From the NCBI GenBank assembly GCA_033239005.1, contig BSQZ01000014.1, positions 3,733,501-3,797,500 of the forward strand: a DNA stretch of 64,000 bases, written 5' to 3'. This DNA comes from Lamellibrachia satsuma (Eukaryota > Annelida > Polychaeta > Sabellida > Siboglinidae). Below, piece after piece: positions 48,244 to 60,900 of this stretch (positions within the stretch are counted from its first letter, which is position 1; the number at the start of each line of letters is the position of its first letter). Position numbers and translations under genes: made by a program. Below the pieces are notes generated by a model that saw nothing but the letters and a program-made list of their open reading frames with translations, did not search any database and was not told where the DNA came from.

Positions 48244-49101
48244 TGCAGAGATCCATTCATCTATAAACACCTGATAGTCATCTTCATACCATGTATTAAT
48301 CAGTTTAATTTGACGCAATCCATCAGACCAAATGTGCATGAAAAAAATGCACCAATCCTCCAAAAATAAAGACGATGAAATCCTGCAAGATAAAATCCTG
48401 CAAGTTGGCTGGGAACATTGTGGCTAATTTGAGTGCGTAATCTTTTAATGGTTGCGGCCAAACACGTTTGACCCAACAGCACTGAGATAGAAAGGAAAGA
48501 CGACGTATCTAGGTACTGAGGAGTAAACTCAAGTGGCATGGGATCACTCATTTAATGCTGTCGCCCGTGCTATGGGATGTGCCAGTGTCTGTCAGAACAC
48601 CTAGTTCAGTAGCTGCATTCAAGAGAGCCCTAAAACATTCCTGTTCTGTCAAGTATATTGTTGAACAACTGTAATTTTTAATTAAATGTTACCTTAAGAA
48701 TTATATCATATTTTATTCTTGCGTTTTAGGCAAAATAATCATATTTAGCTACAGTCAGGTTTTAAGTGGTGCTTCTCTGGAAACTTTATTCAACCTTGAA
48801 ATGATCAACTAAGTGACATGCAAGCTGTCACTTCAGTTCACTTACCTTCTTCGCACCTTAGTTGGTACATAAGGCCACAAGCAAGCTGTCAGACATCATT
48901 ACCTCACTTTACACCTGTAAACTAGTTCTGTGTCATTGGCTGATTCAGACTGATTCATAGCAATCAGGATGCATCAGGACAAAAAAACAGTTAAAGAACA
49001 AGTTTTGTACACAAACATGACATTTAACAGTGTCTTGTCGACTCACACGCACACCACACACGTGTGTGTGAATATTTTTTGACTGACGATATGGAATCTT
49101 G
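48244..49101. other. Unannotated sequence
   Basis: Minus-strand frame pieces at 48,205-48,551, separated by a frameshift, are unrecognised. No other signal. Confidence 0.35.
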
Positions 49102-50009
49102 AATGAATGAAGAGAATGGGGTACACATGGAATGAATAAAGAGAATGGGGTACACATGGAATGAATAAAGAGAATGGGGTACACTTGGAATAAAGAGAAT
49201 GGGGTACACTTGGAATGAATAAAGAGAATGGGGTACACATGGAATGAATAAAGAGAATGGGGTACACTTGGAATGAATAAAGAGAATGGGGTACACTTGG
49301 AATGAATAAAGAGAATGGGGTACACGTGGAATGAATGAAGAGAATGGGGTACACGTGGAATAAATGAAGAGAATGGGGTACATGTGGAATGAATGAAGAG
49401 AATGGGGTACACGTGGAATGAATGAAGAGAATGGGGTACATGTGGAATGAATGAAGAGAATGGGGTACACGTGGAATGAATGAAGAGAATGGGGTACATG
49501 TGGAATGAATGAAGAGAATGGGGTACATGTGGAATGAATGAATGAATGAAGAGAATGGGGTACATGTGGAATGAATAAAGAGAATGGGGTACATGTGGAA
49601 TGAATGAAGAGAATGGGGTACATGTGGAATGAATGAAGAGAATGGGGTACATGTGGAATGAATAAAGAGAATGGGGTATACATGGAATGAATGAAGAGAA
49701 TGGGGTATACATGGAATGAATGAAGAGAATGGGGTACATGTGGAATGAATGAAGAGAATGGGGTACATGTGGAATGAATGAAGAGAATGGGGTACATGTG
49801 GAATGAATGAAGAGAATGGGGTATACATGGAATGAATGAAGAGAATGGGGTATACATGGAATGAATGAAGAGAATGGGGTACATGTGGAATGAATGAAGA
49901 GAATGGGGTACACATGGAATGAATGAAGAGAATGGGGTACACGTGGAATGAATGAAGAGAATGGGGTACATATGGAATGAATGAAAAGAGTGGGGTATAC
50001 ATGGAATGA
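49102..50009. repeat. 29-bp satellite, about 31 copies
   Basis: Unit 'ggaatgaatgaagagaatgg' + 'ggtacatgt'. Three minus-strand frames stay open over 319-362 codons because the unit has no stop on that strand (29-codon superperiod). One copy near 49,540 has an extra 'aatgaatg'. Copies with 'aataaa' lie mostly on the left side. Confidence 0.97.
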
Positions 50010-52713
50010 ACTCACAAATATGGCACAAAACAAGACTTAGGGGAGGACATCTGTCGATGGCCCATGCTCCCAGCGAGCAAATGGCGCTAAGTAAGTATAT
50101 TATGGAAAGCAGTCAAGGTTAACATAGAGGACAAATAAACACGCAACTCTTCTGAAGTCTTGGAGTTATCCAGTGGAATGTTGGCCTGACCTTGCCGGCA
50201 TGACCTTGCCGGCCTCCACAGATGCAGTGGCTAGTCTGGCCCCTGGATCGCACTATTTCCCAAGCAACACATGCCCAGAGGCCCGAAAACGTCCTGGAAT
50301 GCTCAGAAGTCCTTACATCTGCACCAACATCAAAGGCCTGCTGAGAGACCAGTCCTGCTTCTAGACATACAACCTGTCAATTACTGCTCCAATCACTGTG
50401 CGGCAGGTGATACTGTCATTGACATGCATTACTGGTAAACAATGACCCTATAAGTCGGTACCCTCCCTCCCCACCCCCCCATCGGGCCCCAGTCACATTT
50501 GTGATTAGATAAACTAGCTATTCCTCTATACGGATCATACATAAAGCATTTGAGCTACAAGGCCTCAGTAGATACAGCAGTTGTAAACAAAACCAAGTAC
50601 AGAGCTGTCAAAGTTGCTCTGACCCGGCATACTTAAGGCCAGATATGGCAACTGCATAGGGTATTTTTATACTGATAAGTATGGCAAACTTATTTGTCCA
50701 GTAAGAAAGAGTTAGATCAAGGGGAGTAAAAAATATGTTGAACTTTTTTCATTCAGACTCCCTGTTGCCATGGCTGTCATAATAGGAAAACGTAGCATAC
50801 TTTGTGCATGGTCCCCAGCCATTACTACAGCAGATAAGATCACAATTCTTTCACTGTCATATCTAGACAACTTAATATTATGCAATAACAACCTTGCTTT
50901 TGTAATTTTAGTAAATTATATATTTTATTTTGAATAAAAAATATTGTCAACCAAAAATTCAATGTTTTTCATTATAAATACCTTCATTACAAATAAATTA
51001 AGCAAGTTATTACAAATATGAGGTTGTTATTGCATGGAGAGAGTAATGCAGAATATAACAATGTAAACCTGATTGACATGACTTTAATATTACCAGAGTT
51101 ATATGGATTAAAAATTTATAAAATTCATTTTCTGTAAATGGCCATCAAAGATTGAATTGGACAACGATTTAGGGAATTTTTATGTGTCATTATTAATATA
51201 AAACAGAAATTGAAGTGTCGTGGCCTTTCTTCCTCCAGCGCCACTGTTCTTCTCCCAACTTCGCCAGACGGAAAGGGGAGTCGATCCATACTAAACAAGA
51301 TGGCATACTGTCAATTTACGGCAGCGTTGTTAAGGTCTAAACATCGCATATTTGTTCTCCGTCTTGAGAATCAAAATGGGAATATTACTTTATAGGGGCA
51401 CACTTTATTCACAAATAAAAGCGATTTAGAGGTATGTAATTATTATAAAAATTAACTTTATTGATAATTAACATACAAAGCTATCGGAATATGGAGGAAA
51501 CACATTTTTGAGTATATTTTTCAAAATACTTAAATTCAGCTGCTGTGTCTGGCAGCTCATCTCGATGCATCTCTAGTGGAAGTAGGCAGTGTTTATCATG
51601 ACGCCAATTAAACGTACAAAGTCTGATAGTTTTTTATCATAAATAATAATAATCAACTTCTATGGCACCTATATCCTCAGGAACCTGAGCTCGGAGGCGC
51701 AACAAAACAGAATCATTAATGTTTGCACTCTTGGTTTCTTAAGAGAAACATAATAAGAACCAACAGTAAACAAGATACCCACCCATCTATCTTATGATAA
51801 AAACTAAGCATGTTTATGCGCATGCATCTGTGATGTTTGATATCAGGATGGTTTACAAAGAATAAAGAATTCACAACAGATGTCATTGCATGGCTGGGCA
51901 AGAAGTGTCTTTTCCGCCTCCGTTTATTCTTATGCAACAAAACCCGATAGAGGGCAGCACAAGAGTCAGCAGTATGCGTAACAACTAAACACTACCGCGT
52001 CCAACTGTGAATTTGTGCATATGAAATGTTGTCCCTGTTATTACTTACTTATGTCGATCTTATCAAAATGCAAAATATGCTTATAAATTATATGTCCTTT
52101 TGCCATATCGTACAATCACCTGTTTCAGGTATTGACAATAATGTACATTGATAATTATCAGTTTATACAATCATACATTTTTTTCACAATTTACGTTTCG
52201 AGATTAATATGTGAACGTTATAACATTAGTCATGCATCAGTAGATAGCAATTTCAGGGACATCGTGACAAATCAACAGACCATGAAAAATGCCTTTGTTA
52301 ACCTACTCAGTTAATTACAAGCTACGAGAGATGGCAAATATTTGTTATTGGTTTCTTTTACAAGTCAGTTTTGATTTTATCAATGATTAGTTTGCTTAAA
52401 CATATACACATGCAAACATTCCACATGCATGATAGCATGTGTGTGGTCATATAAGTAGCTATAAAAATAGGCATTTCTCAACTTTGCCATTGTTCATTAC
52501 ACAACTCTGTCAATGTGTAGACCTTGCAGCAAACATTTTTTGCCAAATCTCACACAGTGAAATCAACAATGAGGCTGGTAGGCTTGCATGCTTCAATGCA
52601 CAGAGTAATTCAGAGAAATACATTTCATATAACACTTTGTGCAAACATGCTGACATTACCAACAAAAGCATGTCAAACCCCAGACTAAATATAACACAGA
52701 TACATACAAGTAT
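50010..52713. other. Long unannotated AT-rich stretch
   Basis: Short non-repetitive frames exist at 50,173-50,364 and 51,210-51,395 (plus). The latter lies around an 'aacaAGATGGC' start-like context, but no protein family or second splice site was found. This interval is where a continuation of ccdc93 could lie, yet I saw no exon resembling its C-terminal coiled coil. Confidence 0.35.
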
Positions 52714-53126
52714 GCCACCACTTGTGTCTCTATAGTGCCACCACTTGTGTCTCTATAGTGCCACCACTTGTGTCTCTATAGTGCCACCACTTGTGTCTCT
52801 ATAGTGCCACTACTTGTATCTCTATAGTGCCACCACTTGTGTCTCTATAGTGCCACCACTTGTATCTCTATAGTGCCACCACTTGTATCTCTATAGTGCC
52901 ACCACTTGTATCTCTATAGTGCCACCACTTGTATCTCTATAGTGCCACCACTTGTGTCTCTATAGTGCCACCACTTGTATCTCTATAGTGCCACCACTTG
53001 TATCTCTATAGTGCCACCTCTTGTGTCTCTATAGTGCCACCACTTGTGTCTCTATAGTGCCACCACTTGTGTCTCTATAGTGCCACCACTTGTGTCTCTA
53101 TAGTGCCACCACTTGTATCTCTATAA
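52714..53126. repeat. 23-bp satellite, about 18 copies
   Basis: Unit 'gtgccaccacttgtgtctct' + 'ata', with gtg/gta variants. Confidence 0.96.
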
Positions 53127-53718
53127 TGCTTATAACAATATAATGTAATTTCTAATAGCGATTTATACAGCAGTTCAACAAACCAGCCATCAGATGTTTG
53201 CATATTGTAACTGAATTTTCACATTGTTTGATGAGCATGAATAATGTACAAAATTAAGCCTGTAACATTCCCAGACGTGGATTTACAGGGCATCATAATT
53301 GGCACATGTCCCCTAATATTTGTCAATTTTACCTTTTGTTATGTTTTTAAATAGTACAGTGCAACATGACTTATATTCTAATGATCAACCATCACAATCC
53401 AGATATCATCCCTCAAAAAGCCAAATTCTGCATCACGTTTCCTGCAAAAGGTAACACTAGGTTGGAACCACTTTCAAGGTAAATATAGTAGTGCCACCTG
53501 CTGAATGCAGCTTCAATTAACATGTGCAGGACACTTGGTATAGTTCCTTCGGTTGTCACTAGGAAAATGCATGACCAATACATTTTACCCCTTTTATGCT
53601 TAAACTGGCATTCAAGTCCACCTACTGCCATTTCATAACTTGGGCAATTTTGTTGACCTTACATTTTTTGTGTCTTTCAGAAGAGACACAAAAGCTATTG
53701 GTCCCTTCTACTTAGTGT
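53127..53718. other. Unannotated sequence
   Basis: No gene seen. A CTCF-like 'gtgccacctgctga' lies at about 53,492 (minus strand, one mismatch to the core). Confidence 0.35.
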
Positions 53719-53727
53719 CTATGACAG

Positions 53728-54490
53728 TAGGCAAAATTGTTCGCCCCACTCTTCGTCTCTGGGGTGAAAGTCGACACCGGGTTTTACTAACTTGCCAATT
53801 TGGGCTTTCCGTAGCCAAATGGCTGCGGAACTAATAACTTATGTTTTAAAATCGATACACACTAACCGTTTCACATATGTATTCCGTGACATACAACCGA
53901 CACTTAGGCGTCAAGAAACTGAAGAAATGTGCTCCAAATAATTATTTATGAGTGCATTTATCGGTCACACAGAAAATATTTCATAAATAGCCGCCATACT
54001 GTGCACGTGATGTTGCCTTTGGGTCACATGATCAAACGCGATTTCATGTAGAATGAGGCCAGAATGGGCCAGCAGCACAGACATAAATAAAACACCCTTT
54101 AGTAAGTTAGTAGTTTATAGGGGCATTATTAATGATGTAACTCTATGGCCAGCAGACGGCAATTCTTAGCGTGACCTTATATAGATCTATGGAAATGCCG
54201 TTTGCTGTTCTCGCTCACAACAACATCCGGTTATATACAAACTTTGAGAAGCACATGCGCTCTGACAAAAAGGTAATAATTTCACACTTTTACATGGTTA
54301 TTGTCAGGTAAGGTGATATACATATAAGAATGCATACAGACACGAAAGACGTGTTTATTGCTCTGTTTATGGCGTTTTTGTAAGGTTTCACGTTTCACGA
54401 AAATACTTACGCTTTTGATGAACGAGATCTTCGCCCCTACTACAGCAACAGCCAGATAGAAAAAAATTGTAGGGCGACTGACTTTGCCTA
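53728..54490. mobile_element. TIR transposon with 9-bp target duplication
   Basis: The 763-bp element starts TAGGCAAAATTGTTCGCCCC and ends, reverse-complemented, TAGGCAAAGTCAGTCGCCCT. CTATGACAG is repeated directly at 53,719-53,727 and 54,491-54,499. Superfamily unclear: a 9-bp duplication suits Mutator/Merlin, and 8 bp plus one chance base would suit hAT. Its interior mimics exons (see rejected items). Confidence 0.78.
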
Positions 54491-54499
54491 CTATGACAG

Positions 54500-54925
54500 G
54501 GGAAGTGAAAGATCCTGGACTCACAGAGTGTTGATCTCTGTCTCTCACCCACTACGTACCCATGCATTCATGTATGGTACGAATGCACACAACTCGACAC
54601 AACTCTAAGTCATGCCATAGCTCTATAGTCACGTCATAGATCTAGTCATGTCATAGCTCAAGTCACATCATAGCTCTATAGTCATGTCATAGCTCGTCAC
54701 ATCATAGCTCACACAGAGCTGTGAGCTATAACGGAAGAAGAAAACAATGATAAATGTAACATGACAAAATAAATCCCTAGTTCTACACTACATAAAATCT
54801 ACACAACATACAATAAATGTTCTCGCAACAAATTGGTCACATTGGCCACTCTGGAACATTCTAACCTATTGACAGGAATTGTCAGGAAACAAAGTCTGTC
54901 TTTGAGCAACTCATCAACGACTTAC
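54500..54925. other. ccdc93 downstream flank or intron with a decayed 'gtcatgtcatagctc' repeat
   Basis: A degenerate roughly 20-bp repeat ('agtcatgtcatagctctat') occupies 54,610-54,715. No further ccdc93 exon recognised. Confidence 0.5.
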
Positions 54926-54988
54926 CTCAATCAGTCTGGACTGAGTCTCTTCAGAAATCACTTCAAGATCCACGCGTTTCCTTTCAGC
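54926..54988 (-). CDS. ccdc93: ccdc93 exon h
   Basis: 21 codons, AERKRVDLEVISEETQSRL.., acceptor 'tgtttcaacattacag', donor GAG|GTAAGT. The strong donor shows that the transcript continues, but the next exon was not found. Confidence 0.88.
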
Positions 54989-57900
54989 CTGTAATGTTGA
55001 AACAAATACATCCACGTACCTGAAGGCTTCCAAACAACTGTGATGTTTAACACATTAATGTTTGACTTTAAAATTCACAACCACAGCTATTAGGAAACAA
55101 TTAGTAAGTCACGACTAACATTTATGGAAATGATATACTTTTTTCAGACAAATAAACCCTAACATTTATATTTCAAACACTTTTTCTATTTATTTATAGT
55201 ATTTTATACATTCAAGAAGTAGTCAAAAAAGAGAAAATATTGTGATAATTTTATACATTATTTAAGTTAAGTGGCAGCTTTTTCTAGCATCACATTTTTA
55301 AAATCATTATGTCGTGTGATTATGAGATAATTTAAACACAAACGTTCTACAATAAGCACAGACTAAGATGCTATCATGGATTCGACAGACTAATGGACGG
55401 ACAGAGATTTAAAATTTCTCGGGAAATTTTTTTTGTGACATGCTACTGACACGCTACTGGAAATGATCGTTGCTATGAAATCTAATGTGGATGTACAGAC
55501 GGGCGGACGGATGGATGTACAGACGGGCGGACGGATGGATGTACAGACGGGCGGACGGATGGATGTACAGACGGGCGGACGGATGGATGTACAGACAGAT
55601 GGACGGAAATAAAGGCAGACGGACAGATAAAAAGACGGATGGCTCACCTCAGTAAGTCGTGTCTGTTGTTGCTCTATCTGCCGACGCAGTGACACAGCTT
55701 GACGTTTGTGGAGTTCCACAGTGCCAGTTTTGCCACTCCGCCCCAGCTCCAACTTGTCCCTCTAGATGACAAAAATTATTCTTACTTACATGGGTTTGTG
55801 TATATCGTAATTTTCCATGTATAATATGCCCCCAAACATAATACACATCCTGACTTTGTGCTTAAATCTTACAGAATTTCTAAATTAATTCTATATATAT
55901 AATACACACCCCCACTTTTAGCATCAACCCCTGATCACCCCCCACACTTCCAACAGTCTGCTCCATCACCCCCCCCACTTCCAACAGTCTGCTCCATCAT
56001 CCCCCCACTTCCAACAGTCTGCTCCATCATTCCCCACTTTCAACAGTCTACTCCATCATCCCCCCACTTCCAACAGTCTCCTCCATCATCCCCCACTTCC
56101 AACAGTCTGCTCCATCATCCCCCACTTCCAACAGTCTGCTCCATCATCACCAACTTCCAACAGTCTGCTCCATCATCACCCACTTCCAACAATCTGCTCC
56201 ATCATCCACATGAAGCCAGATGCACAGATCAAACAAACAGTAAATATTATTAAACAGAAGTAAATATCATTCACTGTAGCCACTGCAACACAGAGAAAAC
56301 CTCGCCAGATTTACATAATTAAGTTGTGAATTTCTGTCTGTGGGATTCCAATTCTGTGTTTTGTCAAAATTTGTTTAGCCTCTTTATCATGTACCAGTAA
56401 TACACAACTAGACTTTTAAAAGTGAAAAAAATGCATATTAAAATTATGGTACATAGATAAATCATTTGTGATATTGTTACATGCACGAAGGTTGAATGCA
56501 GTAATTACAGTACAACTCAAACTTCAATAATTCAAATACCCATCCTACCTTAAACATGAGCCCAGTCTCGCCTTGTGTGACATGACTTAACACGTGGATA
56601 ACTTGAAGTGCTAGATATGGAACTTTACCAGTGACAATAATCAGAATCTCATATAATAACTTTCTGCATTTTATTTTAATAACCGAGTGTTACCGACAAT
56701 TTTAAATTGCCATCACGTTGTCCGTTTTCAAACTGCAACTACGCCTTTCTATATACAGTTATACAGGGCCGAATTGTATTTATTGATATGCAATTTATTG
56801 CTGAATTATTTCATTGTAATTGATGTTTTACAAATGTTCTAATATGTACTAATGTACGTAATATTCAACCTCTATGGTTGCAAATCAAAATAAACTTATT
56901 TCCCCGACCCCTCGAACACGGAGATAACAAGGTGATCCTGTATTTGCTACCTTGTCGGCATAGTGTGACGCGATCTGTTGGATCTCCTGTGATTGTAGAC
57001 TGACTAGGTCACCCACCGCACTGGCCGGAAGTGGACCCTGCAACAAACTGGATGGTCAAGGACTAGACAGGAACATTATTACCACCTGGATGGTAACAAG
57101 GAATAGATATCAGGCGGATTTATCACGTCAATATACTACACATGGTGGATCCCCCTAAATACATTAACTGAAATATGCATGGCTGCTAACTGTCTTTGCC
57201 TTAAATGATAATGTAAAACTAGGAAGTGTCAAGAAATACTAGAACAGTGATTATCATATCCGTAAATCTAAAATGTATCAATGGAAAATTGATATTGGCA
57301 CTTAGTTATTGTCAAATCAAATTTATTGTAACTCTTTACAATATATACAAATCAAATCAAGGTAAACCCTATATATGATAATGTAAAGTTGTGTTACTGG
57401 TTCCATGTAACCTGGGAGTAGTTTTGTGTTACTGGTTCCATGTAACCTGGGAGTAGTTTTCGCCTAGAATCAACTAGTAGAGTTTTGTATCAGCAGATAG
57501 AGTCATGTGTCAGTTGATAGTCATACATGTCAAATGGTAGTCATGTGTCAATTGGTAGTCATACATGTCAAATGGTAGAGTCATGCGTGATTCAGTCCAC
57601 ATGAGATGGTCAACTGAAACTTAATAAAATCACAGTTTATTTCACTCAAGATCAAATTTGTCACATCAATTAAAATTTAATTGAGAAAATGCATTTTTTT
57701 GTGTGCAAACTTATTTTCATACAGAACAAATCAGGTACAAAGGAAACGGTTAGTCTTAAGATTACTACTTTTTCACAATAAACAGGCACATTTGATTCAC
57801 ATTGATAGCAACCCTAGCATTAAGGGTTAATTCCCCTCTCACCTGTATAGCCTGTGTTGAAGACATTCCTTTCATCAATGACTGGATACGTCGCTACAAA

Positions 57901-60900
57901 AATTAATGATAAAATTGAGGCATTTTAATTTATGAAGCTATCTGGTATGACGTTAAAATTTTAGTACCAGTGATCTTTCGGCTCTAAAATGAGGAATTGG
58001 TCTTATGCAAGAAATACAGGTATATTTATTTATATATTATTATTTATTTACTACAAATGAAACACAAAATGTATGGATTAAACATTCAGATAAACATTTA
58101 CAAAGGGCAAGATGTTTTTAACATTCAATTTGGACACAGAATCTACCCCCTCCAGTGGGTAGATTCCAATACCCCGGGAAACTGCACAGAGATCTGTAAA
58201 AATTGTACCTCTTCTTCCTTCAGTCGTTCCTCCTCTTCCTCTATCCCTTCCTTCCCAGTTCCTCCCAACCCTGTCTCTGTTTCCGTCTTCTCTACATCCT
58301 CCTGCAGACAAATTCACATTGACACTGAATTGACCAAGAAAACATCTATAAAACTACCTAACAAGACCATAATAATAACAATAATAATAACATAAGTTTA
58401 TATAGCGCCTGAATGCACTTTAAATAAACTGCTCTCGGGTGCATTATTAAAACAGATATTTAGTTAAAAATAAAGAGTATAAAATAGTACTTGTAATATG
58501 TTAATGTAAGCATGTTTGTTCATTGGGACATTCACAGGTGGCAGCATCTCCTCTTCACATTGGGGGAAAGTCCTAATGGAAAAGAGGGAAACACCCTCCT
58601 CCTGTCAACTTTCATATTTTTAACCGACTCACATGTTTTAGGGGGTTGACCTTTTGATTTGCTGTTCTCATTTCCGGTGAACATATGCGCAAGTAAATGT
58701 GAAATCACTTGAGACGAGAGAAATAATGACCTTGTGTGCCTAGAATGACCTTGTGTGCAACAAATAGATTTTACGAAGCAGTCATGTTGACACCTATGTA
58801 CATTTAAGGAATTCCACCATCTGAGTAACTTATAAACAGACTGATGAATACAGCTAGGATAACTTACTGCAGTAACCTATACTCACTGCCGTGGTTGTTG
58901 CTCTTGTTCTACTAAAGCCATATCTCCTGCAAGAAAGATAAATGTTTCATTAGAAGAAAATGTATCGAGCTTAAAAAAGCTTCTGAATTGGCTCCAAGGA
59001 AGCTTAGTATCTAGGGATAAGCATCTTAAAATAGGTGTGGAGCATATTATTACGTTGGATCGGACTGAACCACAACTGACCTTACATGGGATGGTTGAAG
59101 ATTTGGCCGCAGAGTTTTGGCCACATGTGGCAACTGTATGGGGGACAGAAATTTGATGGTGTGGGGAGTAATATCACCTAATTGCTTGGGGGTTTTACCC
59201 AGTGTCAGTAAGACTTTTGAGGTTATATTTGACAATGACAAATTCTAATTTCTTTTGTGGCCATCCCATAAGATCTTACATTCAAAACCACACGTCCATT
59301 ATTATGCGAAATTCAGAACAGCAATTCTCGTCAGTCCACGAGGAAATTATAATGGTGTTTGTTATCTATTAACCGCAATATTTAATGTGCACATGTTTAA
59401 TGTGCACGTTTTGACTGAAATACACAGAGGATGCCATCTTAATCCTCTCGTGGCCAGAACGCCAGAATCAACCCAACTACGCCTCATGGCCAGAATGCTT
59501 CAAATCACCCGGCAACAGGAGCCATTTTTAAACTGCATAGTTGTAAACAGTGTCGGCTAATAAGGCCATTTTTGACTATCAAATTAAACAAGTTGGAAAT
59601 GTTGACGATTTCCATGACTAAATACTCGAGTGCCGAATAAGCGTCCCTATACGAGTATTTATTGGATGAAAAATGCCACCCTATACACACCTTATTTGGC
59701 ACTATACTATTATTAACTTTAGACATTTGTGCCAGCCTATATTCTTCGATAATCGTGGCAAATTATGCAGTGTAATTTTTAGGAGAGCAATCACTCTCAC
59801 TCCTTGTTGCTAGCGCTAATCAATCATCCATGGAGTGGTTTACCGATCACACTAACATCACTTGCTCCCAACTGTGGCTCCCTCTGATGGCCAAGTTTTC
59901 ATTCTTTTGAATGACAGTCATGAATTTAGCGGGATCCCGTGCTTCTGAGGATGCCAGATTTTAATCCAGAAGCATTAGACCGTTAGATTTCCACAATTAG
60001 ATGAATCGGTCAGAATCCTTAGTTCTCGGGAGCTCGACAAGGTATATTATTAGTTAAAACGCCAATAACACCGCATAAACCAACCGTAAATGGCCAACGT
60101 GTGCAGCACCTCAAACCGATTGTAACCGGCTGGTGGTGGTTTCCCCTGAAACGGGCTTACGTGTTAAATTCGATAACATTTTAATGTCTATTTATAAACT
60201 GAAAATTCCCTGGTTTTTCGCAGATATAAAATGCGGTTACTGCAGTGATGCAGCAGAAAAATTGCTTTGGCACTAAAAAAGACAAATACGCTAGTGACAT
60301 TTTTGCACTGTACTATTATTTGTTTTGAACAATTTGCCCCCCATACTGTTATTCGGCACTATACTATTATTAAATTTGACCAATTTGCCACCATATACTG
60401 TTATTTGGCCTATAGGTTTATTTGGCATTCGAGAGTACAAGTTTTATTGGCAAACTTTTTCTGGGTTCAACATCAAATACTGAAAACGGAACCACTCTTA
60501 AACTATGATTTTGGTTACGTAATTTTCAGCCAATCAAATAAAAGCTTGTCGTTTTGAGAATGTCTGCATAGTTTCAAAACACGAAAACATCGGCGATATC
60601 TACGATTAAATGATAAGTTTTGAGCGTTCTATTTTTTGTACAACGGTATTATTGATCAGCGGGATAGAGTGGCATTTTTTCTGTAGCTTGATTGTAATTC
60701 TGAACGTTGTCGTTATGTCAGGCTCGAGTTACTCAGATTTTGAGGGTTTTTGGAAGGTAGTTTTGACGTCAGTGTTGTTGAGAGGCAACACGACACTGTC
60801 AATAATGACAGTGACATCAGCCTTGATGAAGATATTTCTGACGGCACTGATCATGATGAGAACGATGTTTCATGTATAGTTTAAAGGAAATCATGAAAAG

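Noticed and set aside
48945..50033. Three long overlapping minus-strand frames (319-362 codons)
   Set aside because: They are read-through of a stop-free 29-bp repeat. All three frames give the same 29-residue peptide in rotation, which no real gene does.
54193..54275. First-exon-like MPFAVLAHNNIRLYTNF... followed by GTAATA (plus), and a hydrophobic minus-strand frame ending in GTAAGT at 54,424
   Set aside because: Both lie inside the TIR element at 53,728-54,490, whose ends and target duplication are clear. The shared 'VGK..RPT' words are its terminal repeats translated.
58887..58926. Alternative start of ccdc93 exon c at ATGGCTTTAGTAGAA
   Set aside because: That frame runs into a stop in the next exon, whereas the phase inherited from exon b stays open through all following exons.
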